Shown here: piece after piece, positions 1-11,165 of the stretch
How the letters are laid out: the number at the start of each line of letters is the position of its first letter
How positions within the stretch are numbered: position 1 is the first letter of the stretch
Assembly (NCBI RefSeq): GCF_949628215.1
Contig: NW_027441371.1
Location: 558,001-622,000, forward strand
DNA: 64,000 nt
DNA from: Phalacrocorax aristotelis
Lineage: Eukaryota > Chordata > Aves > Suliformes > Phalacrocoracidae
Reading direction: 5' to 3'
The notes under the pieces: model-generated
What the model was told of the DNA's origin: nothing
What the model saw: only the letters and a program-made list of their open reading frames with translations
Database searches by the model: none
Translations under genes and position numbers: made by a program

Positions 1-640
1 TGTACGCATTGCGATTCCTTTTGCTCTCCATCTCCCTTTGTTTTGGTGTTTTTTTTGTTGTTTTTCTGGCTCCCTGTCCCTAATTGTTAATTCTCTGCCT
101 TCTCATGCTCTGTACCACGTAGCCCCATGGTTTGTTTTGTGGTGTTCCCTCCCCGGCCCCTTCCCTCCGTCGTTGGCCGTCTCGGCTCCCTGTCCCCGTG
201 GCTTCATTCTTCCCTTTCTGCCCTGTTCTTGTCGCTTATCTTGTCTGTCTCCATCTCGCTCGGTCCAGCTTCCTGCCCCTGTTCTTCTTTCCTCCCTCGC
301 TGTCGTGCTGCCTGCCCCAGGTTCTTTGTGCGTCTCCAGCCTGCTCCTCATCCTTCTTTGTTGGTCTGTGTCCTGCTCTTCCCCTCTCTCTGCTGCTTTT
401 ATCTCCACCTCCGTCAGGCTCCCTGTCCTCCTCTGGCCGTCCTGTTCCCTGCCTCGTGCCTTCTCACTACACGCACACACGCCCCCCCCGCCCCCGTCCA
501 GCCGGATGCTGCTCTTCTCTCCTCCTACTGTCCTGTGCCCTGCTCCTCACCTTTGGTGGCCTCCCCCTCTGCTCAGCAGCCCGTCGCTCCAGGAGCCAGG
601 CGACGGACGGTCCGTTCCCTGCCAAACCGGGACAAGCGCG

Positions 641-941
641 TGCCGTGGCTTAGCCTCAGCTGGCAACTCTGCACCAGGGAGCTGCTTGCTCGCTCCACCC
701 TCAGTGGGCTGGGGGAGAGAGCTGGAAGGGTAAAAGTGAGAAAAATCATGGGTTGAGATCAAGGCTGTTTAATAGGTAAAGCAAAAGCTGTGCGTGGAAG
801 CAAAGCAAGGAATTAATTCGCTCCTCCTTTTCGGCGGGCAGGTGTTGAGCTGTTTCTGGGAAAGCAGGGCTCTGTCATGTGTAACGGTTACTTAGGAAGA
901 GAAATGCCGTAGCCCCCAAGGACTCCCCCTTCTTCCCACAG
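641..941 (-). mobile_element. LTR-B, truncated, in U1
   Basis: Read on the minus strand this is the downstream part (R/U5 side) of an avian ERV LTR. It contains a CTATTAAAC signal-like motif, then CTCAACCCATG, TTTTACCCTTCC and a CACGGCA end (TGCCGTGGC on + at 641). The upstream part is missing: homology stops at CCCACAG (941), is followed by four unmatched bases TTGG, and then joins AACCCGCAGTTCGG. Confidence 0.8.
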
Positions 942-1041
942 TTGGAACCCGCAGTTCGGTACGGGCGTGTAGTGCACGAGCGAGCTAGGCTACGTGCCGA
1001 GGAAGCCTCATCTCGTAAGAGCTGTAAGACACCCCCGTGTT

Positions 1042-1159
1042 CTCTTCAGGTGGAGGTCGGCCTAGAGTCTGGAGCTGCAGAAGAGGCAGGGAGGAGAGGA
1101 GGGGAAAGAAGCATGTGAACGGCTAAATTGTGCCAGCAGCGCTGAGAGCGAGAGTCGCG
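1042..1159 (+). other. Exon-like 110-bp segment kept in short units (U1 example)
   Basis: Acceptor CCCCCGTGTTCTCTTCAG, then the body, then donor GAGTCGCG|GTGAGTCC. This is the last candidate exon of the long unit and is also retained in every short unit, where the promoter and upstream exons are gone. Flanking 946-1042 is ordinary non-repetitive sequence that resumes after the deletion junction. Confidence 0.4.
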
Positions 1160-1187
1160 GTGAGTCCTGGGCCAGTGGGGCCCCGTT

Positions 1188-1496
1188 GCCTCTCTTGTAC
1201 GTCCTGGGCCCTCCCTGTCTCTCCCCCGGCCCCCTCTCTTTCCTTACCTGCTGCAAAATTATTTTTTTTTTGCGCCCCCCCCCGCACCTTCTTTCTCCGT
1301 CTCGCTCTGAGTGGCTCCCTGCCTCCCCGTCTTTTCAGTCCTCCCTCTCTCTGTCCTGTAGCCTGTGGCTACTTGTTCTTTCTCCGCCTCTCTCTGCCTG
1401 GCTCTGGCTCCGTTTTTATTTTTTTACTCCTCCTGCTCTGTCCTGTAGCCTGTCGGTATTTTTGTCTTTCTCTGGCTCTCTCGGTCTGACTCCCTG
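1188..1496 (+). repeat. Second pyrimidine-rich block, before LTR-A
   Basis: C/T-rich block between the exon-like segment and LTR-A. It contains a T9-10 run followed by GCG and a C-run near 1261-1283. The C-run varies between units (8 to 10 by eye), a typical replication-slippage site. The equivalent lies just before each LTR-A copy. In U11 only its first part is present and the array ends there. Confidence 0.85.
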
Positions 1497-1987
1497 TGTT
1501 ACCGAAAAACGCGGTAAAATCGGAAACAACTCCTCAAGACCAATTTAGTATTAAAGAGCAGGCATTCTTTATTCACGGCGCCGGATGCAGGGGGGATCGC
1601 TCCTCCTGGCGTGCGTACCTCACGCACCTTTCCCGTTCAATTTGTAGATCAAAATTTTACGTATTCATACGTATTCATTATTGTCCTGTCTGCTGATCGG
1701 TACAAACTTGCTCGTTCCGTATGTAAATCGCTGCGCAGGCTCGGTGGTGGTCCGTGAGTCGGTGGTCGCGATCTCCCCCTGCCAGAATTGCCTTTTACCT
1801 TCTTGGCTGTTAATCTTGGCAGTCTTGGCTAGTTCTCTCAGTCCGCTCCACGAAACCGCGTTTTGTCGTCCTTTTCTGACAGAAGCACGTTGTCTGTTGT
1901 TCTGCTGACGTTAACGATCGCCTAGGGACTAAAATGCAGATCGACAGGTGCGCTGATTGGTACGCTCCATGTTCCCGTAATGGAACA
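1497..1987 (-). mobile_element. Solo LTR-A in U1
   Basis: A 491-bp block with TG...CA termini. Read on the minus strand it begins TGTTCCATTACGGG and ends TTTTTCGGTAACA, with an AATAAA signal (TTTATT on + at 1568-1573) followed by a U5-like end. No internal retroviral sequence is attached, so it is a solo LTR. No exact target duplication is visible (TCCCTG before, CCGTCT after). It interrupts the C/T minisatellite at the same point in U1-U10, so the insertion predates amplification. The retroviral family was not identified. Confidence 0.8.
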
Positions 1988-3624
1988 CCGTCTCTGGTTG
2001 GCTGATTTCATCGCTTTGGTTACACCTGTTCCTGTTGTTCAGTTTCTTCTTTTTTGGCTTTGTGTGATTCTCTCTGTGATTCTGTTTTTCTCTGCCTCGC
2101 TTTTCCCAGCTCCCCGTCCCTCACTTGGAATGCCCGTTGTCCTTCACCAGCTCACTCTCCCTTGGTTGCCATCCCCGTTTCTGAATTCCTCCTGCTTTGC
2201 CACGTAGCCCGTGACTTTTTTCTTAATCTCTCTCTGTCTGCCTCAACGCTCCCCCCGCGCTTTTTCATTCGTCTGCTCTGCTCTGCACCCTGCTACTGTT
2301 CTTGCCTTTCTGAGTTCTTCTCCGTCGAGCTCCCTTTCCCAATTTGTGAATTCCTGTTCTTCCTGCAGCCACCGCTGTTCCCTGTGACCTCCGTCTCTCT
2401 CTGTCCAGCTCCCTGTCCCTAGGTTTTAATCCCTGCCTCTGCCCGCTGTAGCCCGTCTAGGTTTTTCTCTCGGCCTCTCTCTCTGTCCGGCTCCCTCTCT
2501 CTGTGTTCTAATTCCACGTTCTCTGTCACGTAGACCCGTGCTATTTGTTTGTCCTCATCTCTCTCTGTCCAGCTCCTTGCTGCGATGTTTTATTTCTTCC
2601 CTCTCTGTCTGTCTTTGTAGCCCGTTGCCGTTGTTGGTTTTGTTTTTTTTTTTCCCACTTGTTTCTTCATGTGTCTCTGTCTGCCTCCCAGTGCCTGATC
2701 TTTAATTCCTCCTTCCCTGTAGGCCGCTGTTCCTTTTTTCCATTCTACATTGTGTTCTCTTTGGTCTGCTGTTCTTATTCATCGATTCCCTCCTCGCTGC
2801 CCTGTGGCTTGTCCCCATTTATTGTTGCCTCTCTCTCCCTCTCTCTGGCTTCTTGCCCCTGTTTTTAAAATTCCTCCCTCTCTTCTCTCTTCCCTGTTGG
2901 CCGTGTGATCTTCAGCCTTTCTCCACCTCTTTCTGCCCAGCTCTCTGCATCTATTCATTAATTCTTCCCTCTCTGCCCTGTAGCCTGTAGCTTCTGTCCT
3001 TTCTCCATCTTGCTGTCTCTGGCTTCCCCGTGACCCTCTTTTAGAATTGTTTCTCTCTTCTCTCTGTACGCATTGCGATTCCTTTTGCTCTCCATCTCCC
3101 TTTGTTTTGGTGTTTTTTTTGTTGTTTTTCTGGCTCCCTGTCCCTAATTGTTAATTCTCTGCCTTCTCATGCTCTGTACCACGTAGCCCCATGGTTTGTT
3201 TTGTGGTGTTCCCTCCCCGGCCCCTTCCCTCCGTCGCTGGCCGTCTCGGCTCCCTGTCCCCGTGGCTTCATTCTTCCCTTTCTGCCCTGTTCTTGTCGCT
3301 TATCTTGTCTGTCTCCATCTCGCTCGGTCCAGCTTCCTGCCCCTGTTCTTCTTTCCTCCCTCGCTGTCGTGCTGCCTGCCCCAGGTTCTTTGTGCGTCTC
3401 CAGCCTGCTCCTCATCCTTCTTTGTTGGTCTGTGTCCTGCTCTTCCCCTCTCTCTGCTGCTTTTATCTCCACCTCCGTCAGGCTCCCTGTCCTCCTCTGG
3501 CCATCCTGTTCCCTGCCTCGTGCCTTCTCACTACACGCACACACGCCCCCCCCGCCCCCGTCCAGCCGGATGCTGCTCTTCTCTCCTCCTACTGTCCTGT
3601 GCCCTGCTCCTCACCTTTGGTGGC
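1988..3624 (+). repeat. Pyrimidine-rich minisatellite body of the unit (U1/U2 example)
   Basis: The + strand is overwhelmingly C and T and is built from degenerate subrepeats of very roughly 80-110 bp. Each cycles through blocks such as CTCTCTCTGTCC, GGCTCCCTGTCCC, AATTCCTCCCTCTCTG and CCCTGTAGCC. The same block follows LTR-A in U1-U10. A + strand nearly free of purine runs lacks stop codons, which explains the many overlapping Ser/Pro/Leu-rich open frames here; none is credible as a gene. Mirror-symmetric polypyrimidine tracts of this kind can adopt triplex structures (inference). Confidence 0.9.
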
Positions 3625-3704
3625 CTCCCCCTCTGCCCAGCAGCCCGTCGCTCCAGGAGCCAGGCGACGGACGGTCCGTTCCCTGCCAAACCGGGACAAG
3701 CGCG

Positions 3705-4005
3705 TGCCGTGGCTTAGCCTCAGCTGGCAACTCTGCACCAGGGAGCTGCTTGCTCGCTCCACCCTCAGTGGGCTGGGGGAGAGAGCTGGAAGGGTAAAAG
3801 TGAGAAAAATCATGGGTTGAGATCAAGACGGTTTAATAGGTAAAGCAAAAGCTGTGCGTGGAAGCAAAGCAAGGAATTAATTCGCTCCTCCTTTTCGGCG
3901 GGCAGGTGTTGAGCTGTTTCTGGGAAAGCAGGGCTCTGTCATGTGTAACGGTTAGTTAGGAAGAGAAATGCCGTAGCCCCCAAGGACTCCCCCTTCTTCC
4001 CACAG
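3705..4005 (-). mobile_element. LTR-B, truncated, in U2
   Basis: Same truncation point as U1. Carries the short-type base in GGTTAGTTAGG. Confidence 0.8.
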
Positions 4006-4560
4006 TTGGAACCCGCAGTTCGGTACGGGCGTGTAGTGCACGAGCGAGCTAGGCTACGTGCCGAGGAAGCCTCATCTCGTAAGAGCTGTAAGACACCCCC
4101 GTGTTCTCTTCAGGTGGAGGTCGGCCTAGAGTCTGGAGCTGCAGAAGAGGCAGGGAGGAGAGGAGGGGAAAGAAGCATGTGAACGGCTAAATTGTGCCAG
4201 CAGCGCTGAGAGCGAGAGTCGCGGTGAGTCCTGGGCCAGTGGGGCCCCGTTGCCTCTCTTGTACGTCCTGGGCCCTCCCTGTCTCTCCCCCGGCCCCCTC
4301 TCTTTCCTTACCTGCTGCAAAATTATTTTTTTTTTGCGCCCCCCCCCGCACCTTCTTTCTCCGTCTCGCTCTGAGTGGCTCCCTGCCTCCCCGTCTTTTC
4401 AGTCCTCCCTCTCTCTGTCCTGTAGCCTGTGGCTACTTGTTCTTTCTCCGCCTCTCTCTGCCTGGCTCTGGCTCCGTTTTTATTTTTTTCCTCCTCCTGC
4501 TCTGTCCTGTAGCCTGTCGGTATTTTTGTCTTTCTCTGGCTCTCTCGGTCTGACTCCCTG

Positions 4561-5051
4561 TGTTACCGAAAAACGCGGTAAAATCGGAAACAACTCCTCA
4601 AGACCAATTTAGTATTAAAGAGCAGGCATTCTTTATTCACGGCGCCGGATGCAGGGGGGATCGCTCCTCCTGGCGTGCGTACCTCACGCACCTTTCCCGT
4701 TCAATTTGTAGATCAAAATTTTACGTATTCATACGTATTCATTATTGTCCTGTCTGCTGATCGGTACAAACTTGCTCGTTCCGTATGTAAATCGCTGCGC
4801 AGGCTCGGTGGTGGTCCGTGAGTCGGTGGTCGCGATCTCCCCCTGCCAGAATTGCCTTTTACCTTCTTGGCTGTTGATCTTGGCAGTCTTGGCTAGTTCT
4901 CTCAGTCCGCTCCACGAAACCGCGTTTTGTCGTCCTTTTCTGACAGAAGCACGTTGTCTGTTGTTCTGCTGACGTTAACGATCGCCTAGGGACTAAAATG
5001 CAGATCAACAGGTGCGCTGATTCGTACGCTCCATGTTCCCGTAATGGAACA
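4561..5051 (-). mobile_element. Solo LTR-A in U2
   Basis: 491 bp, same borders as in U1. Differs at a few positions, for example GTTGATCTT (about 4874) for GTTAATCTT. Confidence 0.8.
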
Positions 5052-6765
5052 CCGTCTCTGGTTGGTTGATTTCATCGCTTTGGTTACACCTGTTCCTGTT
5101 GTTCAGTTTCTTCTTTTTTGGCTTTGTGTGATTCTCTCTGTGATTCTGTTTTTCTCTGCCTCGCTTTTCCCAGCTCCCCGTCCCTCACTTGGAATGCCCG
5201 TTGTCCTTCACCAGCTCACTCTCCCTTGGTTGCCATCCCCGTTTCTGAATTCCTCCTGCTTTGCCACGTAGCCCGTGACTTTTTTCTTAATCTCTCTGTC
5301 TGCCTCAACGCTCCCCCCGCGCTTTTTCATTCGTCTGCTCTGCTCTGCACCCTGCTACTGTTCTTGCCTTTCTGAGTTCTTCTCTGTCGAGCTCCCTTTC
5401 CCTATTTGTGGATTCCTGTTCTTCCTGCAGCCACCGCTGTTCCCTGTGACCTCCGTCTCTCTCTGTCCAGCTCCCTGTCCCTAGGTTTTAATCCCTGCCT
5501 CTGCCCGCTGTAGCCCGTCTAGGTTTTTCTCTCGGCCTCTCTCTCTGTCCGGCTCCCTCTCTCTGTGTTCTAAGTCCACGTTCTCTGTCACGTAGACCCG
5601 TGCTATTTGTTTGTCCTCATCTCTCTCTGTCCAGCTCCTTGCTGCGATGTTTTATTTCTTCCCTCTCTGTCTGTCTTTGTAGCCCGTTGCCGTTGTTGTT
5701 TTTTTTTTTTTTTTCCCACTTGTTTCTTCATGTGTCTCTGTCTGCCTCCCAGTGCCTGATCTTTAATTCCTCCTTCCCTGTAGGCCGCTGTTCCTTTTTT
5801 CCATTCTACATTGTGTTCTCTTTGGTCTGCTGTTCTTATTCATCGATTCCCTCCTCGCTGCCCTGTGGCTTGTCCCCATTTATTGTTGCCTCTCTCTCCC
5901 TCTCTCTGGCTTCTTGCCCCTGTTTTTAAAATTCCTCCCTCTCTTCTCTCTTCCCTGTTGGCCGTGTGATCTTCAGCCTTTCTCCACCTCTTTCTGCCCA
6001 GCTCTCTGCGTCTATTCATTAATTCTTCCCTCTCTGCCCTGTAGCCTGTAGCTTCTGTCCTTTCTCCATCTTGCTGTCTCTGGCTTCCCCGTGACCCTCT
6101 TTTAGAATTGTTTCTCTCTTCTCTCTGTACGCATTGCGATTCCTTTTGCTCTCCATCTCCCTTTGTTTTGGTGTTTTTTTTGTTGTTTTTCTGGCTCCCT
6201 GTCCCTAATTGTTAATTCTCTGCCTTCTCATGCTCTGTACCACGTAGCCCCATGGTTTGTTTTGTGGTGTTCCCTCCCCGGCCCCTTCCCTCCGTCGTTG
6301 GCCGTCTCGGCTCCCTGTCCCCGTGGCTTCATTCTTCCCTTTCTGCCCTGTTCTTGTCGCTTATCTTGTCTGTCTCCATCTCGCTCGGTCCAGCTTCCTG
6401 CCCCTGTTCTTCTTTCCTCCCTCGCTGTCGTGCTGCCTGCCCCAGGTTCTTTGTGCGTCTCCAGCCTGCTCCTCATCCTTCTTTGTTGGTCTGTGTCCTG
6501 CTCTTCCCCTCTCTCTGCTGCTTTTATCTCCACCTCCGTCAGGCTCCCTGTCCTCCTCTGGCCATCCTGTTCCCTGCCTCGTGCCTTCTCACTACACGCA
6601 CACACGCCCCCCCCGCCCCCGTCCAGCCGGATGCTGCTCTTCTCTCCTCCTACTGTCCTGTGCCCTGCTCCTCACCTTTGGTGGCCTCCCCCTCTGCCCA
6701 GCAGCCCGTCGCTCCAGGAGCCAGGCGACGGACGGTCCGTTCCCTGCCAAACCGGGACAAGCGCG

Positions 6766-7066
6766 TGCCGTGGCTTAGCCTCAGCTGGCAACTCTGCACC
6801 AGGGAGCTGCTTGCTCGCTCCACCCTCAGTGGGCTGGGGGAGAGAGCTGGAAGGGTAAAAGTGAGAAAAATCATGGGTTGAGATCAAGACGGTTTAATAG
6901 GTAAAGCAAAAGCTGTGCGTGGAAGCAAAGCAAGGAATTAATTCGCTCCTCCTTTTCGGCGGGCAGGTGTTGAGCTGTTTCTGGGAAAGCAGGGCTCTGT
7001 CATGTGTAACGGTTAGTTAGGAAGAGAAATGCCGTAGCCCCCAAGGACTCCCCCTTCTTCCCACAG
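6766..7066 (-). mobile_element. LTR-B, truncated, in U3
   Basis: Identical junction. Downstream of it U3, U4 and U5 share GTGCCTAGG (about 7119), where U1, U2 and U9 have GTGCCGAGG. Confidence 0.8.
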
Positions 7067-7620
7067 TTGGAACCCGCAGTTCGGTACGGGCGTGTAGTGC
7101 ACGAGCGAGCTAGGCTACGTGCCTAGGAAGCCTCATCTCGTAAGAGCTGTAAGACACCCCCGTGTTCTCTTCAGGTGGAGGTCGGCCTAGAGTCTGGAGC
7201 TGCAGAAGAGGCAGGGAGGAGAGGAGGGGAAAGAAGCATGTGAACGGCTAAATTGTGCCAGCAGCGCTGAGAGCGAGAGTCGCGGTGAGTCCTGGGCCAG
7301 TGGGGCCCCGTTGCCTCTCTTGTACGTCCTGGGCCCTCCCTGTCTCTCCCCCGGCCCCCTCTCTTTCCTTACCTGCTGCAAAATTATTTTTTTTTTGCGC
7401 CCCCCCCGCACCTTCTTTCTCCGTCTCGCTCTGAGTGGCTCCCTGCCTCCCCGTCTTTTCAGTCCTCCCTCTCTCTGTCCTGTAGCCTGTGGCTACTTGT
7501 TCTTTCTCCGCCTCTCTCTGCCTGGCTCTGGCTCCGTTTTTATTTTTTTACTCCTCCTGCTCTGTCCTGTAGCCTGTCGGTATTTTTGTCTTTCTCTGGC
7601 TCTCTCGGTCTGACTCCCTG

Positions 7621-8111
7621 TGTTACCGAAAAACGCGGTAAAATCGGAAACAACTCCTCAAGACCAATTTAGTATTAAAGAGCAGGCATTCTTTATTCAC
7701 GGCGCCGGATGCACGGGGGATCGCTCCTCCTGGCGTGCGTACCTCACGCACCTTTCCCGTTCAATTTGTAGATCAAAATTTTACGTATTCATACGTATTC
7801 ATTATTGTCCTGTCTGCTGATCGGTACAAACTTGCTCGTTCCGTATGTAAATCGCTGCGCAGGCTCGGTGGTGGTCCGTGAGTCGGTGGTCGCGATCTCC
7901 CCCTGCCAGAATTGCCTTTTACCTTCTTGGCTGTTAATCTTGGCAGTCTTGGCTAGTTCTCTCAGTCCGCTCCACGAAACCGCGTTTTGTCGTCCTTTTC
8001 TGACAGAAGCACGTTGTCTGTTGTTCTGCTGACGTTAACGATCGCCTAGGGACTAAAATGCAGATCGACAGGTGCGCTGATTCGTACGCTCCATGTTCCC
8101 GTAATGGAACA
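7621..8111 (-). mobile_element. Solo LTR-A in U3
   Basis: 491 bp. First unit from the left with the ATGCACGGGGGA variant (7710). Confidence 0.8.
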
Positions 8112-9828
8112 CCGTCTCTGGTTGGCTGATTTCATCGCTTTGGTTACACCTGTTCCTGTTGTTCAGTTTCTTCTTTTTTGGCTTTGTGTGATTCTCTCTG
8201 TGATTCTGTTTTTCTCTGCCTCGCTTTTCCCAGCTCCCCGTCCCTCACTTGGAATGCCCGTTGTCCTTCACCAGCTCACTCTCCCTTGGTTGCCATCCCC
8301 GTTTCTGAATTCCTCCTGCTTTGCCACGTAGCCCGTGACTTTTTTCTTAATCTCTCTCTGTCTGCCTCAACGCTCCCCCCGCGCTTTTTCATTCGTCTGC
8401 TCTGCTCTGCACCCTGCTACTGTTCTTGCCTTTCTGAGTTCTTCTCTGTCGAGCTCCCTTTCCCTATTTGTGAATTCCTGTTCTTCCTGCAGCCACCGCT
8501 GTTCCCTGTGACCTCCGTCTCTCTCTGTCCAGCTCCCTGTCCCTAGGTTTTAATCCCTGCCTCTGTCCGCTGTAGCCCGTCTAGGTTTTTCTCTCGGCCT
8601 CTCTCTCTGTCCGGCTCCCTCTCTCTGTGTTCTAAGTCCACGTTCTCTGTCACGTAGACCCGTGCTATTTGTTTGTCCTCATCTCTCTCTGTCCAGCTCC
8701 TTGCTGCGATGTTTTATTTCTTCCCTCTCTGTCTGTCTTTGTAGCCCGTTGCCGTTGTTGGTTTGTTTTTTTTTTTTCCCACTTGTTTCTTCATGTGTCT
8801 CTGTCTGCCTCCCAGTGCCTGATCTTTAATTCCTCCTTCCCTGTAGGCCGCTGTTCCTTTTTTCCATTCTACATTGTGTTCTCTTTGGTCTGCTGTTCTT
8901 ATTCATCGATTCCCTCCTCGCTGCCCTGTGGCTTGTCCCCATTTATTGTTGCCTCTCTCTCCCTCTCTCTGGCTTCTTGCCCCTGTTTTTAAAATTCCTC
9001 CCTCTCTTCTCTCTTCCCTGTTGGCCGTGTGATCTTCAGCCTTTCTCCACCTCTTTCTGCCCAGCTCTCTGCGTCTATTCATTAATTCTTCCCTCTCTGC
9101 CCTGTAGCCTGTAGCTTCTGTCCTTTCTCCATCTTGCTGTCTCTGGCTTCCCCGTGACCCTCTTTTAGAATTGTTTCTCTCTTCTCTCTGTACGCATTGC
9201 GATTCCTTTTGCTCTCCATCTCCCTTTGTTTTGGTGTTTTTTTTGTTGTTTTTCTGGCTCCCTGTCCCTAATTGTTAATTCTCTGCCTTCTCATGCTCTG
9301 TACCACGTAGCCCCATGGTTTGTTTTGTGGTGTTCCCTCCCCGGCCCCTTCCCTCCGTCGTTGGCCGTCTCGGCTCCCTGTCCCCGTGGCTTCATTCTTC
9401 CCTTTCTGCCCTGTTCTTGTCGCTTATCTTGTCTGTCTCCATCTCGCTCGGTCCAGCTTCCTGCCCCTGTTCTTCTTTCCTCCCTCGCTGTCGTGCTGCC
9501 TGCCCCAGGTTCTTTGTGCGTCTCCAGCCTGCTCCTCATCCTTCTTTGTTGGTCTGTGTCCTGCTCTTCCCCTCTCTCTGCTGCTTTTATCTCCACCTCC
9601 GTCAGGCTCCCTGTCCTCCTCTGGCCATCCTGTTCCCTGCCTCGTGCCTTCTCACTACACGCACACACGCCCCCCCCGCCCCCGTCCAGCCGGATGCTGC
9701 TCTTCTCTCCTCCTACTGTCCTGTGCCCTGCTCCTCACCTTTGGTGGCCTCCCCCTCTGCCCAGCAGCCCGTCGCTCCAGGAGCCAGGCGACGGACGGTC
9801 CGTTCCCTGCCAAACCGGGACAAGCGCG

Positions 9829-10129
9829 TGCCGTGGCTTAGCCTCAGCTGGCAACTCTGCACCAGGGAGCTGCTTGCTCGCTCCACCCTCAGTGGGCTGG
9901 GGGAGAGAGCTGGAAGGGTAAAAGTGAGAAAAATCATGGGTTGAGATCAAGACGGTTTAATAGGTAAAGCAAAAGCTGTGCGTGGAAGCAAAGCAAGGAA
10001 TTAATTCGCTCCTCCTTTTCGGCGGGCAGGTGTTGAGCTGTTTCTGGGAAAGCAGGGCTCTGTCATGTGTAACGGTTAGTTAGGAAGAGAAATGCCGTAG
10101 CCCCCAAGGACTCCCCCTTCTTCCCACAG
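9829..10129 (-). mobile_element. LTR-B, truncated, in U4
   Basis: Same 301-bp remnant and junction. Confidence 0.8.
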
Positions 10130-10684
10130 TTGGAACCCGCAGTTCGGTACGGGCGTGTAGTGCACGAGCGAGCTAGGCTACGTGCCTAGGAAGCCTCATC
10201 TCGTAAGAGCTGTAAGACACCCCCGTGTTCTCTTCAGGTGGAGGTCGGCCTAGAGTCTGGAGCTGCAGAAGAGGCAGGGAGGAGAGGAGGGGAAAGAAGC
10301 ATGTGAACGGCTAAATTGTGCCAGCAGCGCTGAGAGCGAGAGTCGCGGTGAGTCCTGGGCCAGTGGGGCCCCGTTGCCTCTCTTGTACGTCCTGGGCCCT
10401 CCCTGTCTCTCCCCCGGCCCCCTCTCTTTCCTTACCTGCTGCAAAATTATTTTTTTTTTGCGCCCCCCCCCGCACCTTCTTTCTCCGTCTCGCTCTGAGT
10501 GGCTCCCTGCCTCCCCGTCTTTTCAGTCCTCCCTCTCTCTGTCCTGTAGCCTGTGGCTACTTGTTCTTTCTCCGCCTCTCTCTGCCTGGCTCTGGCTCCG
10601 TTTTTATTTTTTTACTCCTCCTGCTCTGTCCTGTAGCCTGTCGGTATTTTTGTCTTTCTCTGGCTCTCTCGGTCTGACTCCCTG

Positions 10685-11165
10685 TGTTACCGAAAAACGC
10701 GGTAAAATCGGAAACAACTCCTCAAGACCAATTTAGTATTAAAGAGCAGGCATTCTTTATTCACGGCGCCGGATGCACGGGGGATCGCTCCTCCTGGCGT
10801 GCGTACCTCACGCACCTTTCCTGTTCAATTTGTAGATCAAAATTTTACGTATTCATTATTGTCCTGTCTGCTGATCGGTACAAACTTGCTCGTTCCGTAT
10901 GTAAATCGCTGCGCAGGCTCGGTGGTGGTCCGTGAGTCGGTGGTCGCGATCTCCCCCTGCCAGAATTGCCTTTTACCTTCTTGGCTGTTGATCTTGGCAG
11001 TCTTGGCTAGTTCTCTCAGTCCGCTCCACGAAACCGCGTTTTGTCGTCCTTTTCTGACAGAAGCACGTTGTCTGTTGTTCTGCTGACGTTAACGATCGCC
11101 TAGGGACTAAAATGCAGATCAACAGGTGCGCTGATTCGTACGCTCCATGTTCCCGTAATGGAACA
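10685..11165 (-). mobile_element. Solo LTR-A in U4 (10-bp deletion)
   Basis: 481 bp. One of two TACGTATTCA direct copies is missing near 10846. Confidence 0.8.

Larger units (their letters stand above)
1..3064 (+). repeat. Array unit U1 (short, mosaic)
   Basis: Short unit of 3064 bp. Left of the deletion junction it carries long-type markers (GGCCGTCC at about 435, GCTCAGCAG at about 571, GGTTACTTAGG at about 887). At and right of the junction it has short-type sequence (CCCACAGTTGG at 935-945, CTGGCTCTCTCGG at about 1472). It is therefore a mosaic of the two classes. Confidence 0.93.
3065..6125 (+). repeat. Array unit U2 (short)
   Basis: Short unit of 3061 bp with short-type markers throughout (GGCCATCC, GCCCAGCAG, GGTTAGTTAGG). 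Private changes include CGTCGCTGGCC at about 3233, where other units have CGTCGTTGGCC, and GGTTGGTTGAT inside the sequence just after LTR-A. Confidence 0.93.
6126..9188 (+). repeat. Array unit U3 (short)
   Basis: Short unit of 3063 bp. From this unit rightward LTR-A reads ATGCACGGGGGA instead of the ATGCAGGGGGGA of U1 and U2. The C-run after the T-run near 7400 is one base shorter than in U1. Confidence 0.93.

Noticed and set aside
38..733. Recurring 231-, 209- and 173-codon overlapping + frames in each unit
   Set aside because: All three frames are open at once because the strand is nearly pure C/T and lacks stop codons. Products are Ser/Pro/Leu/Cys-rich with no domain, and the opposite strand is open too.
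1490..1993. Target site duplication around LTR-A
   Set aside because: TCCCTG and CCGTCT do not match; decayed or absent, so not claimed.
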